Shown here: piece by piece, positions 11,395 to 24,605 of the stretch | Position numbering within the stretch: the first letter of the stretch is position 1 | Layout of the letters: every line of letters begins with the position of its first letter | The notes under the pieces: generated by a model | Told to the model about the DNA's origin: nothing | The model's database searches: none | The model's input: the letters and a program-made list of their open reading frames with translations, nothing else | From: Yponomeuta sedellus | Taxonomy: Eukaryota > Arthropoda > Insecta > Lepidoptera > Yponomeutidae | Direction of reading: 5' to 3' | Assembly (NCBI GenBank): GCA_934045075.1 | Contig: OW203740.1 | Location: 13,740,346 to 13,804,345 of the forward strand | DNA: 64,000 nt | Position numbers and translations under genes: made by a program

Positions 11395-11497
11395 GTGAAA
11401 CATGGCGTACAGATAGACAAAGATCTGAATTGAGTCGTAGAATAATATTTCCCGTGTTATAATTTCTAACGCCGGCGAAGCAGCGGGTTAAAGCTAG
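11395..11497 (+). mobile_element. Helitron 3' end
   Basis: It ends 'gccggcgaagcagcgggtta' then 'aagctag' followed by T, matching the Helitron CTAG-T rule and the hairpin-plus-CTAG ending seen at 5873 and 39792. The 5' boundary is not defined. Confidence 0.5.
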
Positions 11498-12142
11498 TTT
11501 TAATAAGAGATAACATTTTAAAATATTATGAAATCTACCACATTGTTTTATTTGTGCATCTATCCACCCTATTAGTATTAATTCTTTATTGCACAAAAGA
11601 TAATGTAAAAAGATGCATTTTCTACCAGTAAAGCCGCAGGCAAAAAAGAAATGGCTAAACATACTTCTGAGTAGGTACCAGTATTCGTATTCGGCCGTTA
11701 ATGTGTTAAACTGTTTGTATAATTTGTCGATAGGTTCACTCTATCGACAAACTAGAACTCGCATTGTCCCATCCCAAACTGAGAATATACTTGTTTTTCA
11801 ATTTTGAACTTTATGTCTTCCTAGGTAAAAGTTCTTTTCGGTCCGACGCGGTGGTAGTTCCATCTAGTGTAGAGTAGCGTTACTACAAAATGTCAACCTT
11901 AATTTCATCATTGTCATTTGACTTTGATCATTGTTAACATTAAGAAAAGGTGCATATTTTACTTGAAACTTTTATGATGTACACCTTTTCGGCATTGACT
12001 TTATTTACCAATGGCAGCTTGGCATTCGTAGTGTGCGTTTGGTTTATGTGTATCAGTTTGGTTACACTGGTTTTCGTACTAATGTGTCATGTCACTACTT
12101 CTACTCTTTTTTTATGTTCTGTGTTCTGCTCACCAAACAAAA

Positions 12143-12850
12143 CTAGCCAAGTGCGTGTCAGGCAACGTGCAGTACAGGGTTCTGTAGCAGGGGTTTTTTT
12201 ACCTGCTTTACAGAACATAGCATTTTGGTAGCTCTCCCACACTTTCGCATAGGCTCTAAGTCGGGGGTCTCGCACGAGCGGCCGCGGGCGGAGGCAACAA
12301 GAGTGCTAGCCATCCACACTTTCCGTTTATTATGTCCGTGACTTTGCTTCCAACAAGATGGACGTGTTTTAAGCGGCTGCGTTTGTTGCTTTATGTGCTT
12401 ACCAATACTATAACCTCTGGATATCGTACTAGTGGAAATAAAAACCTGTGAAAAGTCTTGGAAATTTACTATATTTTGGTAGTTCAAACATTTGGGATCA
12501 AATGCAAGGCACCAAATAACTGGTCGGTACAACTCCATGGACGGGTAATATAAATCATTGACCAATTTGTCGTGATCATATGATGAAAATCATTATAGCA
12601 ATCGCAAAAAAATGGGTACAAGCTTAAAAAAAATAGTATTTCTTCATGATTCGCGATACACATACATAAATATATATTCAAAGGGTCTAATCGCGTTTAT
12701 TTATTAGGTAAAAAATATTTACAATAAAATTAATCCCTAATTTTGGCATAGCAAATCCTAAAAAATGTATGCCAAATACCACCTTTCTAGTGAAATTTCT
12801 AGCAAAACCATAAGGGTTCCTTGTTGATAAAAGAACCCTAAAAATTAATG
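12143..12850. repeat. Probable non-autonomous DNA element
   Basis: The left part has 'gccaagtgcgtgtcaggc' and 'gtacagggttctgtagc'; the right part has 'aagggttccttgttgataaa' and 'agaaccctaaaaa', forming a small hairpin. These motifs resemble the two ends of a common moth repeat, here with unrelated sequence between them. The boundaries are approximate. Confidence 0.4.
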
Positions 12851-13054
12851 CGATGTGAGGTACGACCGAAAGCCAGGTACCGACCTACTTATCAAGAAAG
12901 TGAAAGGACAACATAACCGCCAGGAAGTAACAGATACCGTCGAATAGGTAGCGTTAGTTAGCCGTAGAGACAGGAGTTAGACACTGAGTAACGTTTGAAA
13001 TCGTATAGGAGATCCAGGCAGTTATAATACCACAAAAAAAAACAAGAAGACTAT

Positions 13055-14148
13055 AATGCACTAATTACTGATTTGCAAGTAAACTTTTCAAAAACTAAAT
13101 TACAATTTTACAACAAAAACGGAAAATCTATCAAACTGAAAGTGTCTTACGATAACCATCCCATTATGGAATCAACTACAGCCAGATTCCTCGCCATTGA
13201 ATTAGACTCGCAGCTGTTATGGAAGCAACATGTAAGATTGGTCTGCAATAGAATGAACAGTTTTGTTTATCCATTGCAAAGAATAACCAAAATATGTGAC
13301 CAGAAGACTGCGTTGATTGCGTATCACGCATATGTGGGTTCTATTCTAAGATATGGCCTTATAGTATGGGGAAACTCAGTTGATATGAATCAGGCTTTTG
13401 TTATTCAGAAAAGGTGTATAAGAGCCATATGTGGAGCTAAGCCTTAAGATTCATGTTGACCACTTTTCAAGAAACTAAATATACTGCCACTGCCCGCCTT
13501 ATATATATTTGAAGTGTGCCTATACGTAAAGAAAAATATTAGGGACTTCCAAGTAAAAGATTGCGCATTCTCTGCTAGATACCCAAATCGTTTGGCCGGA
13601 TTACCTCATAAAACAACATCATTTGCGAAAAATTGCCACTACATGTCAATCAAACTGTATACTGCCCTACCAGAATCTATATCCAATCTGCAATTTAGGA
13701 TATTCAAAAAGAAATTGTTTATTTTATATTGAAGATTTTTTAAAATTAAAATTATAATCTGAATTTAATGTACTAATTGTACGATTTAATGTAATAGTGC
13801 CACTATTGACACTATTTTTATATTTTGTTGTGATGTAGGTACTTACATCATTTTCTATTCTGTTTATTTTTATTATTTTTTTTTCTTTTACTTTAATGAT
13901 ATGTTTGAATCAATTAAAAAACATAATAATTTAAGAATTTTATAATTTAATTTCAATAATATACAATTGTAATATAATAAATTGATATTGGCTTTTAAAT
14001 ACCAACAGGTAAAAACAAGTGCAATATTAACTGCAAACAATTTTGCATGCCAAATACTGGCGCATCACGCATGCTCTTAACTATTGTAATTTACTTATAT
14101 AAAATGTACCGTGTATGCTTGCAAATGAATAAATAATAATAATAAAAA
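13055..14148 (+). pseudogene. Decayed LINE fragment: RT thumb region and 3' UTR
   Basis: The plus frame from about 13055 reads LQVNFSKTKLQFYN, then 'RYGLIVWGNSVDMNQAFV' and 'IQKRCIRAICG', the post-catalytic part of a non-LTR reverse transcriptase. Stops occur at 13445 and shortly after, then the frame resumes to 13732 (LYTALPESISNLQFRIFKKK). The AT-rich 3' UTR ends in an (AAT)n run near 14130-14148. It differs from family A at 6199-7503, so it is a second LINE family. Confidence 0.8.
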
Positions 14149-15104
14149 TGAGGTACGAAGCTCCATGTTGGAGTATGTTTGCCTGTACTAGCGCAAACAA
14201 ATAACTCTACATAGCATTGTATGTTACCCACAACATGTATACCTACGAGGTAGCAATACAGAAAATGCACTTTACTTTTAAATGTATTTACCGGACAGAA
14301 TGACAAACGCACATTACACTTTAAAAAAAACTAAATCTCAAAGGCTCAAGAAACCTTTTCATGGTGGTATGGTGATGTCATCAATATATTTAAAAGCTAC
14401 TAAAGCTTAGTATGTCTATAAAAGCGATACTCTTGTCGATGCCTTATCTTTTACGTTCACAAACCAGTTCTTTTTTGATAAGTACTTCAGATTACTGAGT
14501 TTAACGATCTAAAAGAAAGACGGTACGAAATGTTATGCCAACAAAACTACAGTGAGTTCTTACAGTTCTCCGCATGAAACAATAGCAATCCGATACGCAG
14601 ACACGACCAATTATATCAGCATCGCACCGCTGAAAACAAGGCAATAAATAATGAACACAGCAAGGCTGGCCAGCCAGATGTACATTTGACGAGAGCTGTA
14701 ATTAGTACAGAATAAAAGGTTCGTCTGTAATCTGTCTACATAACATGGCAGGTGTTTTTTCTACTCTTACCGCAGGTATATCACTTTTCCTCTAGAGTTT
14801 ATCTTCTCTTAGGCAAGTACCCACAAAATTCGAGTCTACCTGCCATGGTAATGGGTCTGGAGATTAACGCAAAGAATACTAATCAATGTCCGTAGTAACC
14901 CAACATGCTCGGGTTGTCATCTGTGGGCCTGCTACATAAGTTCTCCACTCTATACTTATTTTGAAACTGTGGAGTCGTCTAATGTTTTGCCCGAAAGAGT
15001 GGACAGTTACGTGGCAGAAGGGTTGATCATACTGGGTACCCCGATGAAAATCATACTCTATAATCAGGATTTTAATTATCAGGACTACTGTCAAGTCATA
15101 ATAT
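14149..15104. other. Unassigned sequence
   Basis: No gene or repeat could be named. Short frames on both strands lack domains. Confidence 0.3.
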
Positions 15105-15351
15105 GTACAGTCTATTTATTCTTACTTGTCCAATTTAGTAAACAAGATTCTAATCTTAAAATTGAGATTAGATGCCTAAACTAGACATTTTCTCGCAAAT
15201 TCATGAACTATATTTATAAAATTGGCAGCGTGTTATCTAAAAGAGTGTTCCAGGTTACTTCATAAATATAGCAGTTTTGGACTAAAAAGTCACACTTTAT
15301 GGGTAGAATCTTGTTTACTAAATTGGACAAGTAAGAATAAATAGACTGTAC
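15105..15351. repeat. Perfect 46-bp inverted repeat
   Basis: The arms 15105-15150 and 15306-15351 are exact reverse complements (outer end 'gtacagtctatttattctta'), separated by 155 bp. A perfect match implies a recent fold-back insertion or active homogenisation. No coding sequence in the loop. Confidence 0.95.
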
Positions 15352-15424
15352 TCACAGATTTACAGACATTAAGGTTGAGTAGGTACCTGTAAAGACAACG
15401 GTAATGTTAGATAGACAGACATTA

Positions 15425-15470
15425 AGGTTGTCTTTATAAGTATCTGTGCGAGTACTTATAAAGACAACCT
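15425..15470. repeat. Perfect 18-bp-arm hairpin
   Basis: 'aggttgtctttataagta' and 'tacttataaagacaacct' flank a 10-nt loop. A related half-unit ('agacattaaggttgagta') lies just upstream, so this is part of a small repeated palindromic element. Confidence 0.9.
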
Positions 15471-15499
15471 CAATGCGATGGTATTTAGATTTACTCATA

Positions 15500-15655
15500 C
15501 TACATGATATCAACCCTTTATATGTTCCCACTGCTGGGGAACGGGTCTCTTCCTGCATCGCAGGAAGGTTAGGCCATAGTCCACCACGTGAGCCAGGTTG
15601 GTGAAGGATTGTGAGGTAAGGCGGGCCTTACTGACAAGGCTTAACAGCTGCCATT
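15500..15655 (-). mobile_element. LINE 3' end, family F (minus)
   Basis: It contains 'gaacgggtctcttcctgcat', 'cgcaggaaggttaggcc' and 'gtaaggcgggcc' in the inverse order of the insert at 29268-29503. 5'-truncated non-LTR retrotransposon. Confidence 0.65.
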
Positions 15656-16086
15656 ACATGACAGCGTCATGCTACGTATTGCGTCCAAAAAATTATAAAG
15701 TATAACAGATCCACAGCTGTTTTTCTGTATTCATCAAATGTAAATCTGTACATAATGAGCAACGATATCGCATAATCGGAAACAACCGGAAACAGCCTTA
15801 AACCCGCTCGAAATAAAGTCTCGAATCGAACAGTAACATTAACATAACTGCAGACTGAAACTGAATACTTGAATAATTTATACGAGTCGTGCAGACTGAA
15901 AACATCGCGTTTTACAAAGAGCAATGCGATTTTGGCTTATCATAAAAAATCTAAATAATTTACGAATTAAAACGCTGTCTGAAATAAAACTTTTGCAACA
16001 AAACACAATAGAAGCCATAAAAAATAAGCATTTTATTAGTCATTAATTCCTAACACAGTCATGAAAAGAAGTCGAAAGGCCGATAT

Positions 16087-16165
16087 CTGAATTGAGAGTT
16101 TCACTAAGTAACGTTCTGTCACGCTCTTTTCTGAGAAATTTTTTACGCCAAATTCTCAATTCAGC
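16087..16165. mobile_element. Short palindromic MITE, copy 2
   Basis: The ends 'ctgaattgagag' and 'attctcaattcag' are inverted repeats over a 79-bp element sharing 'taacgttctgtcacgctc' with 1964-2065. Confidence 0.6.
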
Positions 16166-16739
16166 TGTTGGTGTGTCTGGCCGCAGCACTTATATTTTCC
16201 CTACTATTGTGAGACATTTGACTAATACTTTGGCAATTAGGGTTGTTAATAGCAATCATGAAATTTTATTAGGTATACGCAACTGATGTATTTGGTTTAA
16301 GATGACTTGAGAAAAGATTGTCAGAGTGGACTTTTTTTTCCGCTGCCTTTTTCTGATCATTGACATTCAGCAGTCAGAATGTAAATTCTTTACGTTGAAA
16401 TAAATTGATTTGATCAGTAACTACCCCTAACTCCATAAGTGAACCAAGTTTGGCATTAACTATTATTGACGATCACCCTCGATGCGATATTATACAATAC
16501 ACCTCTCGATACGCCGAGTACCGATTATACAATCTTAAATATTAAATTAAGACGATTCACAGCTATATTTCAAATGCGGAAGTTTACTATATACAGTTGT
16601 TTAATAGTTGCCAAGGAGTTTAAGGACCGACTAACAAAAAGAAGACTTAGGCTTTACTTATTAAAACAAGACTCCACTAAACTAAATAAACGCCTGTAGG
16701 AGTGCAGTTAGAATCGGGAAGACATGCGGGGATCGATAT

Positions 16740-17050
16740 AATAGCGTTGGCGCATCGGGAGAACATTTGCGTCACATTGAAAAGTCCTGAGTCCGATTCC
16801 GACATGTACCTAGTTTGTTTCCTAAGTAGCGTACGATGGTGAATTTGAATCATCAATACCAGTCGCTTAGGATTAAGCCACAATTAACTGGCAGCGGCGC
16901 AACCCCCAGACATAAACTTTATGTACGTATGACATTGAGTTTAAAATGAACGAAAGCGTCAACAGGAAACCAGCGTGTTTGAGGTGTTCATCAAACACCT
17001 CATCGTTTGAAGTCGTCAATCCTCAAGGTGAGTTAGAGAGATAGAGATAA
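16740..17050 (+). mobile_element. Degraded SINE, family D
   Basis: 'cctgagtccgattccgacat' keeps a B-box-like core and the family's 'acatgtacct' junction. Downstream 'aggaaaccagcgtgtttga' and 'gaggtgttcatcaaacacct' match the SINE tail module. The copy is heavily diverged. Confidence 0.45.
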
Positions 17051-17324
17051 AGAACACTTGGTCCATACTCCACGAGCGACGTGCCGTGGAATGTCACTGT
17101 TTATGCTAGTTTAATGCCCCTGATTTTAGAGTCTGTTCATTCCTTATTTTATTTATTAAGTGAGTATGGTGTCAAAAGAAAACAATATACAATTAATAAT
17201 AAATAATAATAATAAATTGCCTGCCAAATCATACACACACGTTATGTTAGGCATAAAAACAAAATTTGAAGACTAAACATGTCTAAAATAAATCTTTATA
17301 TCCTTTCTTCATTCCTTCCTACGG

Positions 17325-17515
17325 TCGATCGATCCCCTTCGTTGGTTCATTCGTTGGCTCGTTCGTTCGTCCGTCCGTTCGTTCGTTCGTTCGTTCGTTC
17401 GTTCGTTCGTTCGTTCGTTCGTTCGTTCGTTCGTTCGTTCGATCGATCGATCGTTCGTTGTTTGTTTGTGTGTTCGTTTGTACGTTCGTTTGTTCGATTT
17501 TATGGCCCTGCAATA
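17325..17515. repeat. (GTTC)n microsatellite
   Basis: An almost pure GTTC tetranucleotide array runs about 17360-17440, flanked by degenerate units (ggtt, gatc, gttt). The plus frame across it reads RSFVRSFV repeats and the minus frame ERTNERTN; both are artefacts of a tetranucleotide whose frames stay open. Confidence 0.95.
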
Positions 17516-19148
17516 AAATCTTCGTAATGAAACGATAGCTTTGATTCGGTAATTAGCATTGACGTACTCAATTCCACTTCAATTCACAAGTAGATACGCA
17601 CGCAGTTATGATTGCTAACATAACATCGTTTTACGGTTCCACCAACTAAAATACATCGGTAATTGGCCTATATATCGGGAATGCATAGTCACGATAGGGT
17701 CAGAGTACCGATGTACCTACTTCAGAAGGTCGTCCTACACATCGATACAAGTAACTACTTAAGGTTTGGCGCAGGACAGAAATCGTGAAAATCTACCTAA
17801 CTGATATTTTTTCACATTTTTCACCAGTAGATACCAGTTTAAATAGGAAAATGTACTTAGAGTAAGCCATTTTGACGCTCAGCAACTCTGCAACCTATTT
17901 TACATCTCGAACCTAAAATCTAAGAATTATGTCCAAAATCAGCGTCGACAGTCGAGCATGATCCCTAAGACTGAGCTGAGCGTGAGGTTTTCCAAGTACT
18001 TACAGTTTTTAAAAAACTTAAATGTTAGTATGCTTTTTTGTAATAAAGACAATATCACTTTCATTTTAATAGTACAAATATCCACTACTTTACGTCTCTA
18101 AAGAATTCGCAAAGCGTGTCGTTTTCTAAAAGTAATACACAATATCCTCGTAAGTAGTAATTACTCCATTCAAATCTCAAAACGCTCATAAAACTCACAG
18201 AAATTCCATTCCATATCGCCCGTTTAGTTCTCTAGCTTAAATTTATGGTTCATGCCGCAACCGATAAAATTCATGAAATGTTTTGATTGAGAAAATCAAT
18301 ACCGAGTGGGCAGCGGTCACGCGAATCCACTAACTGATGTTACTTTTATTTCGTCTATTTTATTATTCATATCATTCTGACATTGACTGGGGCCGTTGCA
18401 TGGCTCGAAACACTTTCAGTGGCACAATCACGTGACAATCTTTTAATTGTCTCATGAAAAGTGTAAAATGTTTTTACATTGCTCTATTTTGGTAGGATTC
18501 AGCACAGCGCCGGCTTTGTCATCTATTGCACGTTTGCAAGTCGATTTTTTGGTACCGATTACGTGAAACCCGTAATGGAAGCATGCCGAGGAACTAAAAC
18601 ACGGATATGCTTAGAAGTTACAGAAAAAAAAAGATAAAAACATTGCTACTATTAAGTTCGTTCGTTACTTTCGCTGGCACTTTCTTAACGTGGAATAAAA
18701 AGTATTCTACAGTATCTTTTATTTTAAATCTCAAATCTCTTTATCTCAAATCTCAAGACCTCCCTTGAAGGCAGATTTTGAATTAGATTAGAACGACCAC
18801 AGGAACATTTATCAGGTTGCCAATAATATCATTACGATGTTATTATCCAACTATTAGAAGTCAAACATTGTGTTACTAAATATAACAAGAAATAAGCTAT
18901 TAACAAACACAAAATTGCAAATAACATGACTCACACTGACGTTACATGACATGGCGTGAACTAGCTTGCAAGCGATAATTCTAATCTTATTTATTTCAAG
19001 CTGCGATTTGAGTCATACATACCACATTTCTTCTCATGCGGTCATACCGTCTGGTCATAGCACTTATCGGAAACTAATGTTATGTGTCAACCAACTTTAA
19101 ACTAAAAATGTGACTTCCTTTTCGTCAGCTAATATGATTCATATTTAC
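17516..19148. other. Unassigned sequence
   Basis: No gene was recognised. There is a short imperfect tandem 'aaatctcaaatctctt' at about 18724-18756. Nothing else could be supported. Confidence 0.3.
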
Positions 19149-19281
19149 CTCCAGTTTCTCGTACATTAACAGTCTGTTAATCTATTGTTAACACCTGAAA
19201 TGTTTTTCTTGTATGCAATTTGGCCAACTGACAGCTGTTTATAGTAGATTAACGGTTTGTTAGTGTACCAGGAACCGGGGG
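19149..19281. mobile_element. MITE family A, copy 2
   Basis: Ends 'ctccagtttctcgtac' and 'gtaccaggaaccggggg' are inverted; the interior has 'gcaatttggccaactgacag'. At 133 bp it is the cleanest copy of the family here. Confidence 0.65.
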
Positions 19282-19925
19282 TTAGTCTTGTTAAAATAGT
19301 ATAATACAACGTGTGGACATTTCCACCAATCAACCCTTAATTTACTTCTGAGTGAGCAACAGAAATTTCAAGAACAGTAACGCAATTTATAGAACCTACA
19401 TCTTAGAACTTAGGACCAAGAAAGCAGAACTTCAATAGATTTCCGCTAAAAACAGCCGTTTTATTGCTGACCAACTATGCAAAGAGTATTGTTAAATAAA
19501 ATCCAATACCTTACAATTTTCACTGTAACAGTTTAGAAATACACACCGGAAAATGAATTGGTACTCCAAATGCAATCGGCTAATGCACAATCCAATAAGG
19601 TTAACAGAGGTTAATAAAATGATGACAAAATGGTTTTACAGTTAACATATCCGGGCCGATAACAACGAGAAGTATCAGCCTCTGTGTGAATCATACGTAA
19701 CACTGAATAAAAATTCACTTGGTCCTAAATGTGTGTCGTAAAACTGTCGAACAGAAACCGTGTAATTGTACAGAACTCGGAAGGTCGAAAAGAGTATATC
19801 TTTTATGTTTCAAGAAGTACGTACGTAACAGAAGCCGGCAAGCGCAACCGAAACCATGCAGCGACTATTAGTCTCGATAAAAAAAAGGTTTACCAGGAAG
19901 AATCGTCGCAAGTGGTATTATGTAG

Positions 19926-20032
19926 CATTCGACTCTATCGAGTTAAGCATTTAGATGACTCCAAAGTGTCTAGCATTTGAGAGCTGGAGCTTAAAAAAGT
20001 AAAAATCAACGTCACTCAACCCAGTGGATACT
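19926..20032. mobile_element. MITE family B, copy 2
   Basis: 'cgactctatcgagttaagca' through 'gtcactcaacccagtgg', matching 8957-9078 along its length with a small internal deletion. Confidence 0.6.
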
Positions 20033-22833
20033 TACATAATAGATTTCCTGAATTGGTCTATGTATTGTTTGTTACAAACTGCGCATAACTTCCTTGATAT
20101 AAACACCGTATATTTTTCAGTCTTAAAACATATCTAGTGGCGGATCAGCAATATCCCATATTCCGGAATAAAAAATGTGACTACATATACTCTTGAAAAC
20201 TGAGTCATAAATAGAGCACCGTCGCGAAAAATAATCTTAAATCATTTGTGCAACTACGAGTACCTAGTAGATGTTATAGCGTGATTACTCATTATTATAG
20301 ACGTACTAACAACTAAAACACTTGGCACATGTTCACAGGGCATTGACCCAGTAGTAAACTTGTAGCTCGGCATTAGTAGTCCAAATTGAATGTAAGAGTT
20401 ATATCTTTGTTCCAAAGAAACCGGCATAGTTCACAAATTAACTATGTATTAACTTCACTGCCAACTTTTAACAAACTTATCAGACTGACGATGGAAACTG
20501 GGTAAGGAAAGAGAGAGAAATGAAGAAAGTTAGTACAGTCATGCTCAACCTTTTTTTGGAGGTCAAAAAGTCCAGATATGGTGTGGAGGACCGCAACATA
20601 ATCTTCAGTTAATACAGTAAATATTGTTTAACAATTCATTAGTTCGGTTGTTCTTACAAGCTCTATTGTATAAGGTTAAAGGAAGTGACGTCTTTTGTTA
20701 GAGGCGCGCCTCTATCAAAAATGTCTAGGCGTTAGTCCAGCCATACCCAACCTTACGAGCCCTATTATATAACGACATGCGATCTCAACAAAATTTTCAA
20801 TAGACGCCTATGTAGAATGTGGGCTGGTTCAGTGAATGCATCATCTTCATTATCATTGGGTTTGATGGATTGATTGAAAAATAAATGAACCGGATTCCGT
20901 ATTTCGAATGGAACGAACGGATTTGGTTCCTATATACAACGAAACCGGACGCATATAGGTAAACACAGTTTATTCAAGACAGACCTATCCTCAGTTTACC
21001 CTTGACTTGGCTGTATTTTAAAGTGAATTGTTTCTTTTCATCTATAGTAATTTCGTCTGGTCAATATACACTGATTTTGTAGACTATATAACGATCAGTG
21101 ACACATAGTCGTGGTCATTCTCGTAATGGAATATTACTTTAGTCGTAAGAACTATGAGCTATGATTTATAAATAGTTTAGCTCCATTGTGGCGTGACATA
21201 AAAAAATAATCTAAAGTTAGTGTCAATGTTGAGCACCCAGCAACAGCTCTACAAGCTCGGCATGAAAGCGAATATCAAACAAATAAGAATCCTACCGTGT
21301 TACTGACTGTACTTCAGTAAAATCTTTGGGCACTGTAATTGAAAGTTAGGTCAAATTAAATAAATGGACTAGCGATTAGTTTCAGCACTCACGTTACCCA
21401 AAGCCGAGTACGTTTTTGTTATTTAATTGCACTAAATGTGTCGGAAAAACTAGAATCTACGTAACCATCTCTTAAAACATTACCTAATTTTGTCCTCAAG
21501 ACAATTAAAAAGTTTCCAAATCCTGAATCACTATTAGGAAAACTTCGTTTTGATACAACATTTTCACCGTAAAACAATTTACCTTACTCCTTTTTTATTT
21601 ACAATAAAATATTCTTTATCCATCTTATTTATTGGACAGATTTCAGACTGTAATGTTATTCTTAACAATTGTCCAACTTTCCCACATGCCCTCTTCAGAA
21701 TATTACTCTGGAAGCAGTTATAATTATGTCACACACAGTATTATTCATACTCGCCCTACAAAAGCCCACACCCCCTTCACTGGTCGACCTCAAGACTCAC
21801 TTGATGGACAATGTACAGTCTACGCTCAGTTGTTGTACGCTATTATTTACTTCTTCTAGTTACTTTATATAACAAAAATGTTAAAGGCGATCAGCTGTTC
21901 ACTGGTAGATTTGATTCTATAAAGTTTCATCAGATCTTCACAAAAAATTGGACTAATGGGACGTTATATCTATCGGAACCAAAAAAAAATTGTTGTGAGC
22001 CTGAGGATGCCTTGTGTTGAGGCGAAACGCGTCGCGCATTTTCTCACACAAGTATTGGTGTCGGTGGTGGTGCGTTCGTGTCTTACTTCTGCTTGAAAAG
22101 GTGGGAGAGAGGGTGGTGCATTATTAACTAACCGCATGGTCCATCTGGGATTTTTGACGGAATTTAGTAAAGTAATTTTCACATTTTAATGCAACTATTG
22201 AAAATACGTAGTTTTTTTTTGCTTGAAATATTGAAATGACGTACTTTAGTCAAAAAAATATATACCTATGTGTCGAATTGATAACCTCCTCCTGTTTTGA
22301 AGGCGGTTAAAAATATTTTCAAAGATGGCTGCCCATAGAATAAGGAATCCTAGTTTGGGAGCCAGTGACGTTTAAACCGAAGTTTGTTTTCATTTCATAC
22401 AGTACAATACCGTACAGTACTTGAAAAAGAAAAATTTAGAACATACCTACTGTTCACGCCGTAGGTAACGAATTTATTTTCTATTAAAAGTGGGTAATTA
22501 TGCACATTCACGAATAATCTAAACTCGCACATGTGTTTTACGCTACAAGAGCTAACTTGTGTTGTGAACCAGCCACCTGCGGTGGATAGGTAGACAAACA
22601 CCTCAACAATACATACACGGATCACGTTTCGTGAGCCGAAGGCTGTTTACGCCATGTGCAACGAATGCGCTCTTAGCAGAATAGAAATTAGAAGGCACTA
22701 GCAAGCACAGCCAGCTAGGGGGGAGCACAAGGTCAAGATAACAGTATTATCCCACTATCGGGTGCTCACCCCACTATCGGGTGCCCATCCCACCTTACGC
22801 AGTGAAATAAAGCAAGATGGCGATAAGAAATTT
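20033..22833. other. Unassigned sequence
   Basis: No host gene was recognised over this long stretch. 22751-22795 has two copies of 'ccactatcgggtgc' in tandem. The frames at 21632-22020 overlap each other and carry no domain. 22000-22180 ('gaggcgaaacgcgtcgcgca') may be an old element. Confidence 0.3.
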
Positions 22834-23112
22834 AATGAAATAAAAAGGTTTTATTCGAAGTAGCGCAGAAACTGCGGCTTAATGAACGTTACAAGACAAA
22901 CTAGGTGTCCATTTCAAAATCTAGATAATTTTGGAGAAAAAATGGACAAGAAAACTCCAAACTTAGTCTTTTCAAAGTCCCTAATTAACAGAGTTTACAT
23001 AATTTTTACAAAACTCATACATTTTACATGCATGAGTTTTGCATTAATTCCAGACATCATTGTCATCTGAATAATCCTTAATATTATAGTAGCCCTTTTG
23101 GCACAAAGTGTA
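22834..23112 (-). mobile_element. LINE family A 3' fragment (minus)
   Basis: Same 3' UTR as 6199-6400: 'aaaaggttttattcgaagta', 'gcagaaactgcggcttaatg', 'aaactaggtgtccatttc', and 'tagcccttttggcacaaagt'. It stops abruptly at about 23112, so the copy is severely 5' truncated and lacks the RT. Confidence 0.8.
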
Positions 23113-23218
23113 CTTTACAGCGATAGACGATGTCGAGATACGCCTTTTATCGTGACGTTATGCTCCCCTTGCAGGGGCTATATCATGTACCTTTTCCAAT
23201 GCACTTGTCTGATTCACC

Positions 23219-24419
23219 TAAGGCTGCTGTTACGTCGAGCATGCTGTCTCGGTCACACAATAGGACATTTTAGTAAGTGCAGAGTGTCAGTAGACTTTTG
23301 ATAAATGCGGTCATAATAAGAATCAATTAATGAGGGTTTGATAGATAATACAATTACGGACATTCAAGAGATATTTTTCTTACCTTGCATCCGGTTTTTG
23401 ATTGAGAAAATTAGTTTTCAAAATTTATTATATTGGTAATAACTACTCACATTTTTAATAAACAAGTATTTAAAATTATCAATTAACTCCGTTGAGTTTT
23501 GAATAAAGAAAAGTCGTTTTCAGAATTTCAATTTTGGAATTGATTTTCTTAATCAATATGTAGGCACAGGATAAAAAAACTTGAATGTCCGTACAATTGT
23601 ATTACCTATTCTTATATTCTTTGTGATTTGCTTGCTCTAGACCCTGTTTTGTGCCCCTGAAACTTTAATCGTAGTCCCATAGTACTTCTAGTTTAATAAC
23701 ACCAAGGTTAACACTGGAAGATAATGCTGTAAAGGAGCATTCAGTTCGCCTTTGTACTTTTCAATTTGTTCTAATAGTGGAAGAAATAATTTTAATAATA
23801 CTTATAGGTCTGGCCTCACTTATTTAGGCTGATTAATTCATGGCACATTGACTAATTCACCGAAATCCATCTAAAGCCGGGACTCCTGTTCAAGTTTATT
23901 GTCAAACACTATGACAATTTTTTTTTAAATTGTCTTTAGCAGTTATTGCATTAAAAAGAATATAACTATGACAGTAAACAATCCGTTTTAATGCCCAAAA
24001 CATCAGGTATTTGTATTTAGCTTCCCCTAGTAACGAAAACGTCATTAGATATTTTTATGGCAATAATAAGAGTATTTTTATCTTATCTAGTAAATAGATT
24101 ATTGCAATGTCTACTAGCACGAGACGCGCTTTAATGTAACAAAACATCAGCCGTGTATCAATGTGGAATTGAATTATGGTCAATTCGACATTTATGGTAA
24201 TTTCAAGGGCGAAACGAATGACAATAGAATCTCAATTAAAAGTTGACTAAATTTCCCACTCCATTGTACTAACAGCTACAGCCGGGGCTATCTAACTATA
24301 CAAGGACTATCAAACAAAACAGCATCCTCATATACAGGGTGTGTAATAATCATAATACAAAAAAATCAACTGTGCCATATGTTTTCATCACTGATTGTAT
24401 GTGACTAGGTGTACTTGAC
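23219..24419. other. Mostly unassigned; start of a repeat shared with 30160
   Basis: 'aaggctgctgttacgtcgag' at 23219 matches the insertion at 30160-30434 and, inverted and weaker, 40330-40370. Its right end is not defined. The rest holds no recognised gene. Confidence 0.35.
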
Positions 24420-24605
24420 CAGCATTTCCTGTGGATTAAGCCGATTAAGCTGTAAGGATGATAAAGGTGCTGAACAACCCTACACCATCTAAAAAACAAT
24501 GTCCCAGACACTGCAGCGTCCAATTCCCTTCACCCATCTAGTATGAGTGAAGGTGCCACTGGACGCTGTATAAATCATGTCATTACGTAGATGCTAAGGC
24601 CAATG
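24420..24605 (+). repeat. Interspersed repeat G, copy 1
   Basis: It shares 'tgccactggacgct', 'tataaatcat' and 'tcattacgta' with 35610-35790, where the same module follows a family D SINE head. Probably the 3' part of a composite SINE. Confidence 0.55.

Noticed and set aside
15500..15655. CRISPR-like or regulatory repeat
   Set aside because: The repeated motifs match a LINE 3' end with another copy at 29268-29503; no regular spacer array exists in the window.
17279..17527. Protein with RSFV or NERT repeats
   Set aside because: Direct translation of a GTTC tetranucleotide array; a 4-base repeat without stops is open in all frames.
21632..22020. Three overlapping plus-strand frames
   Set aside because: They overlap one another in different frames with no conserved motif.
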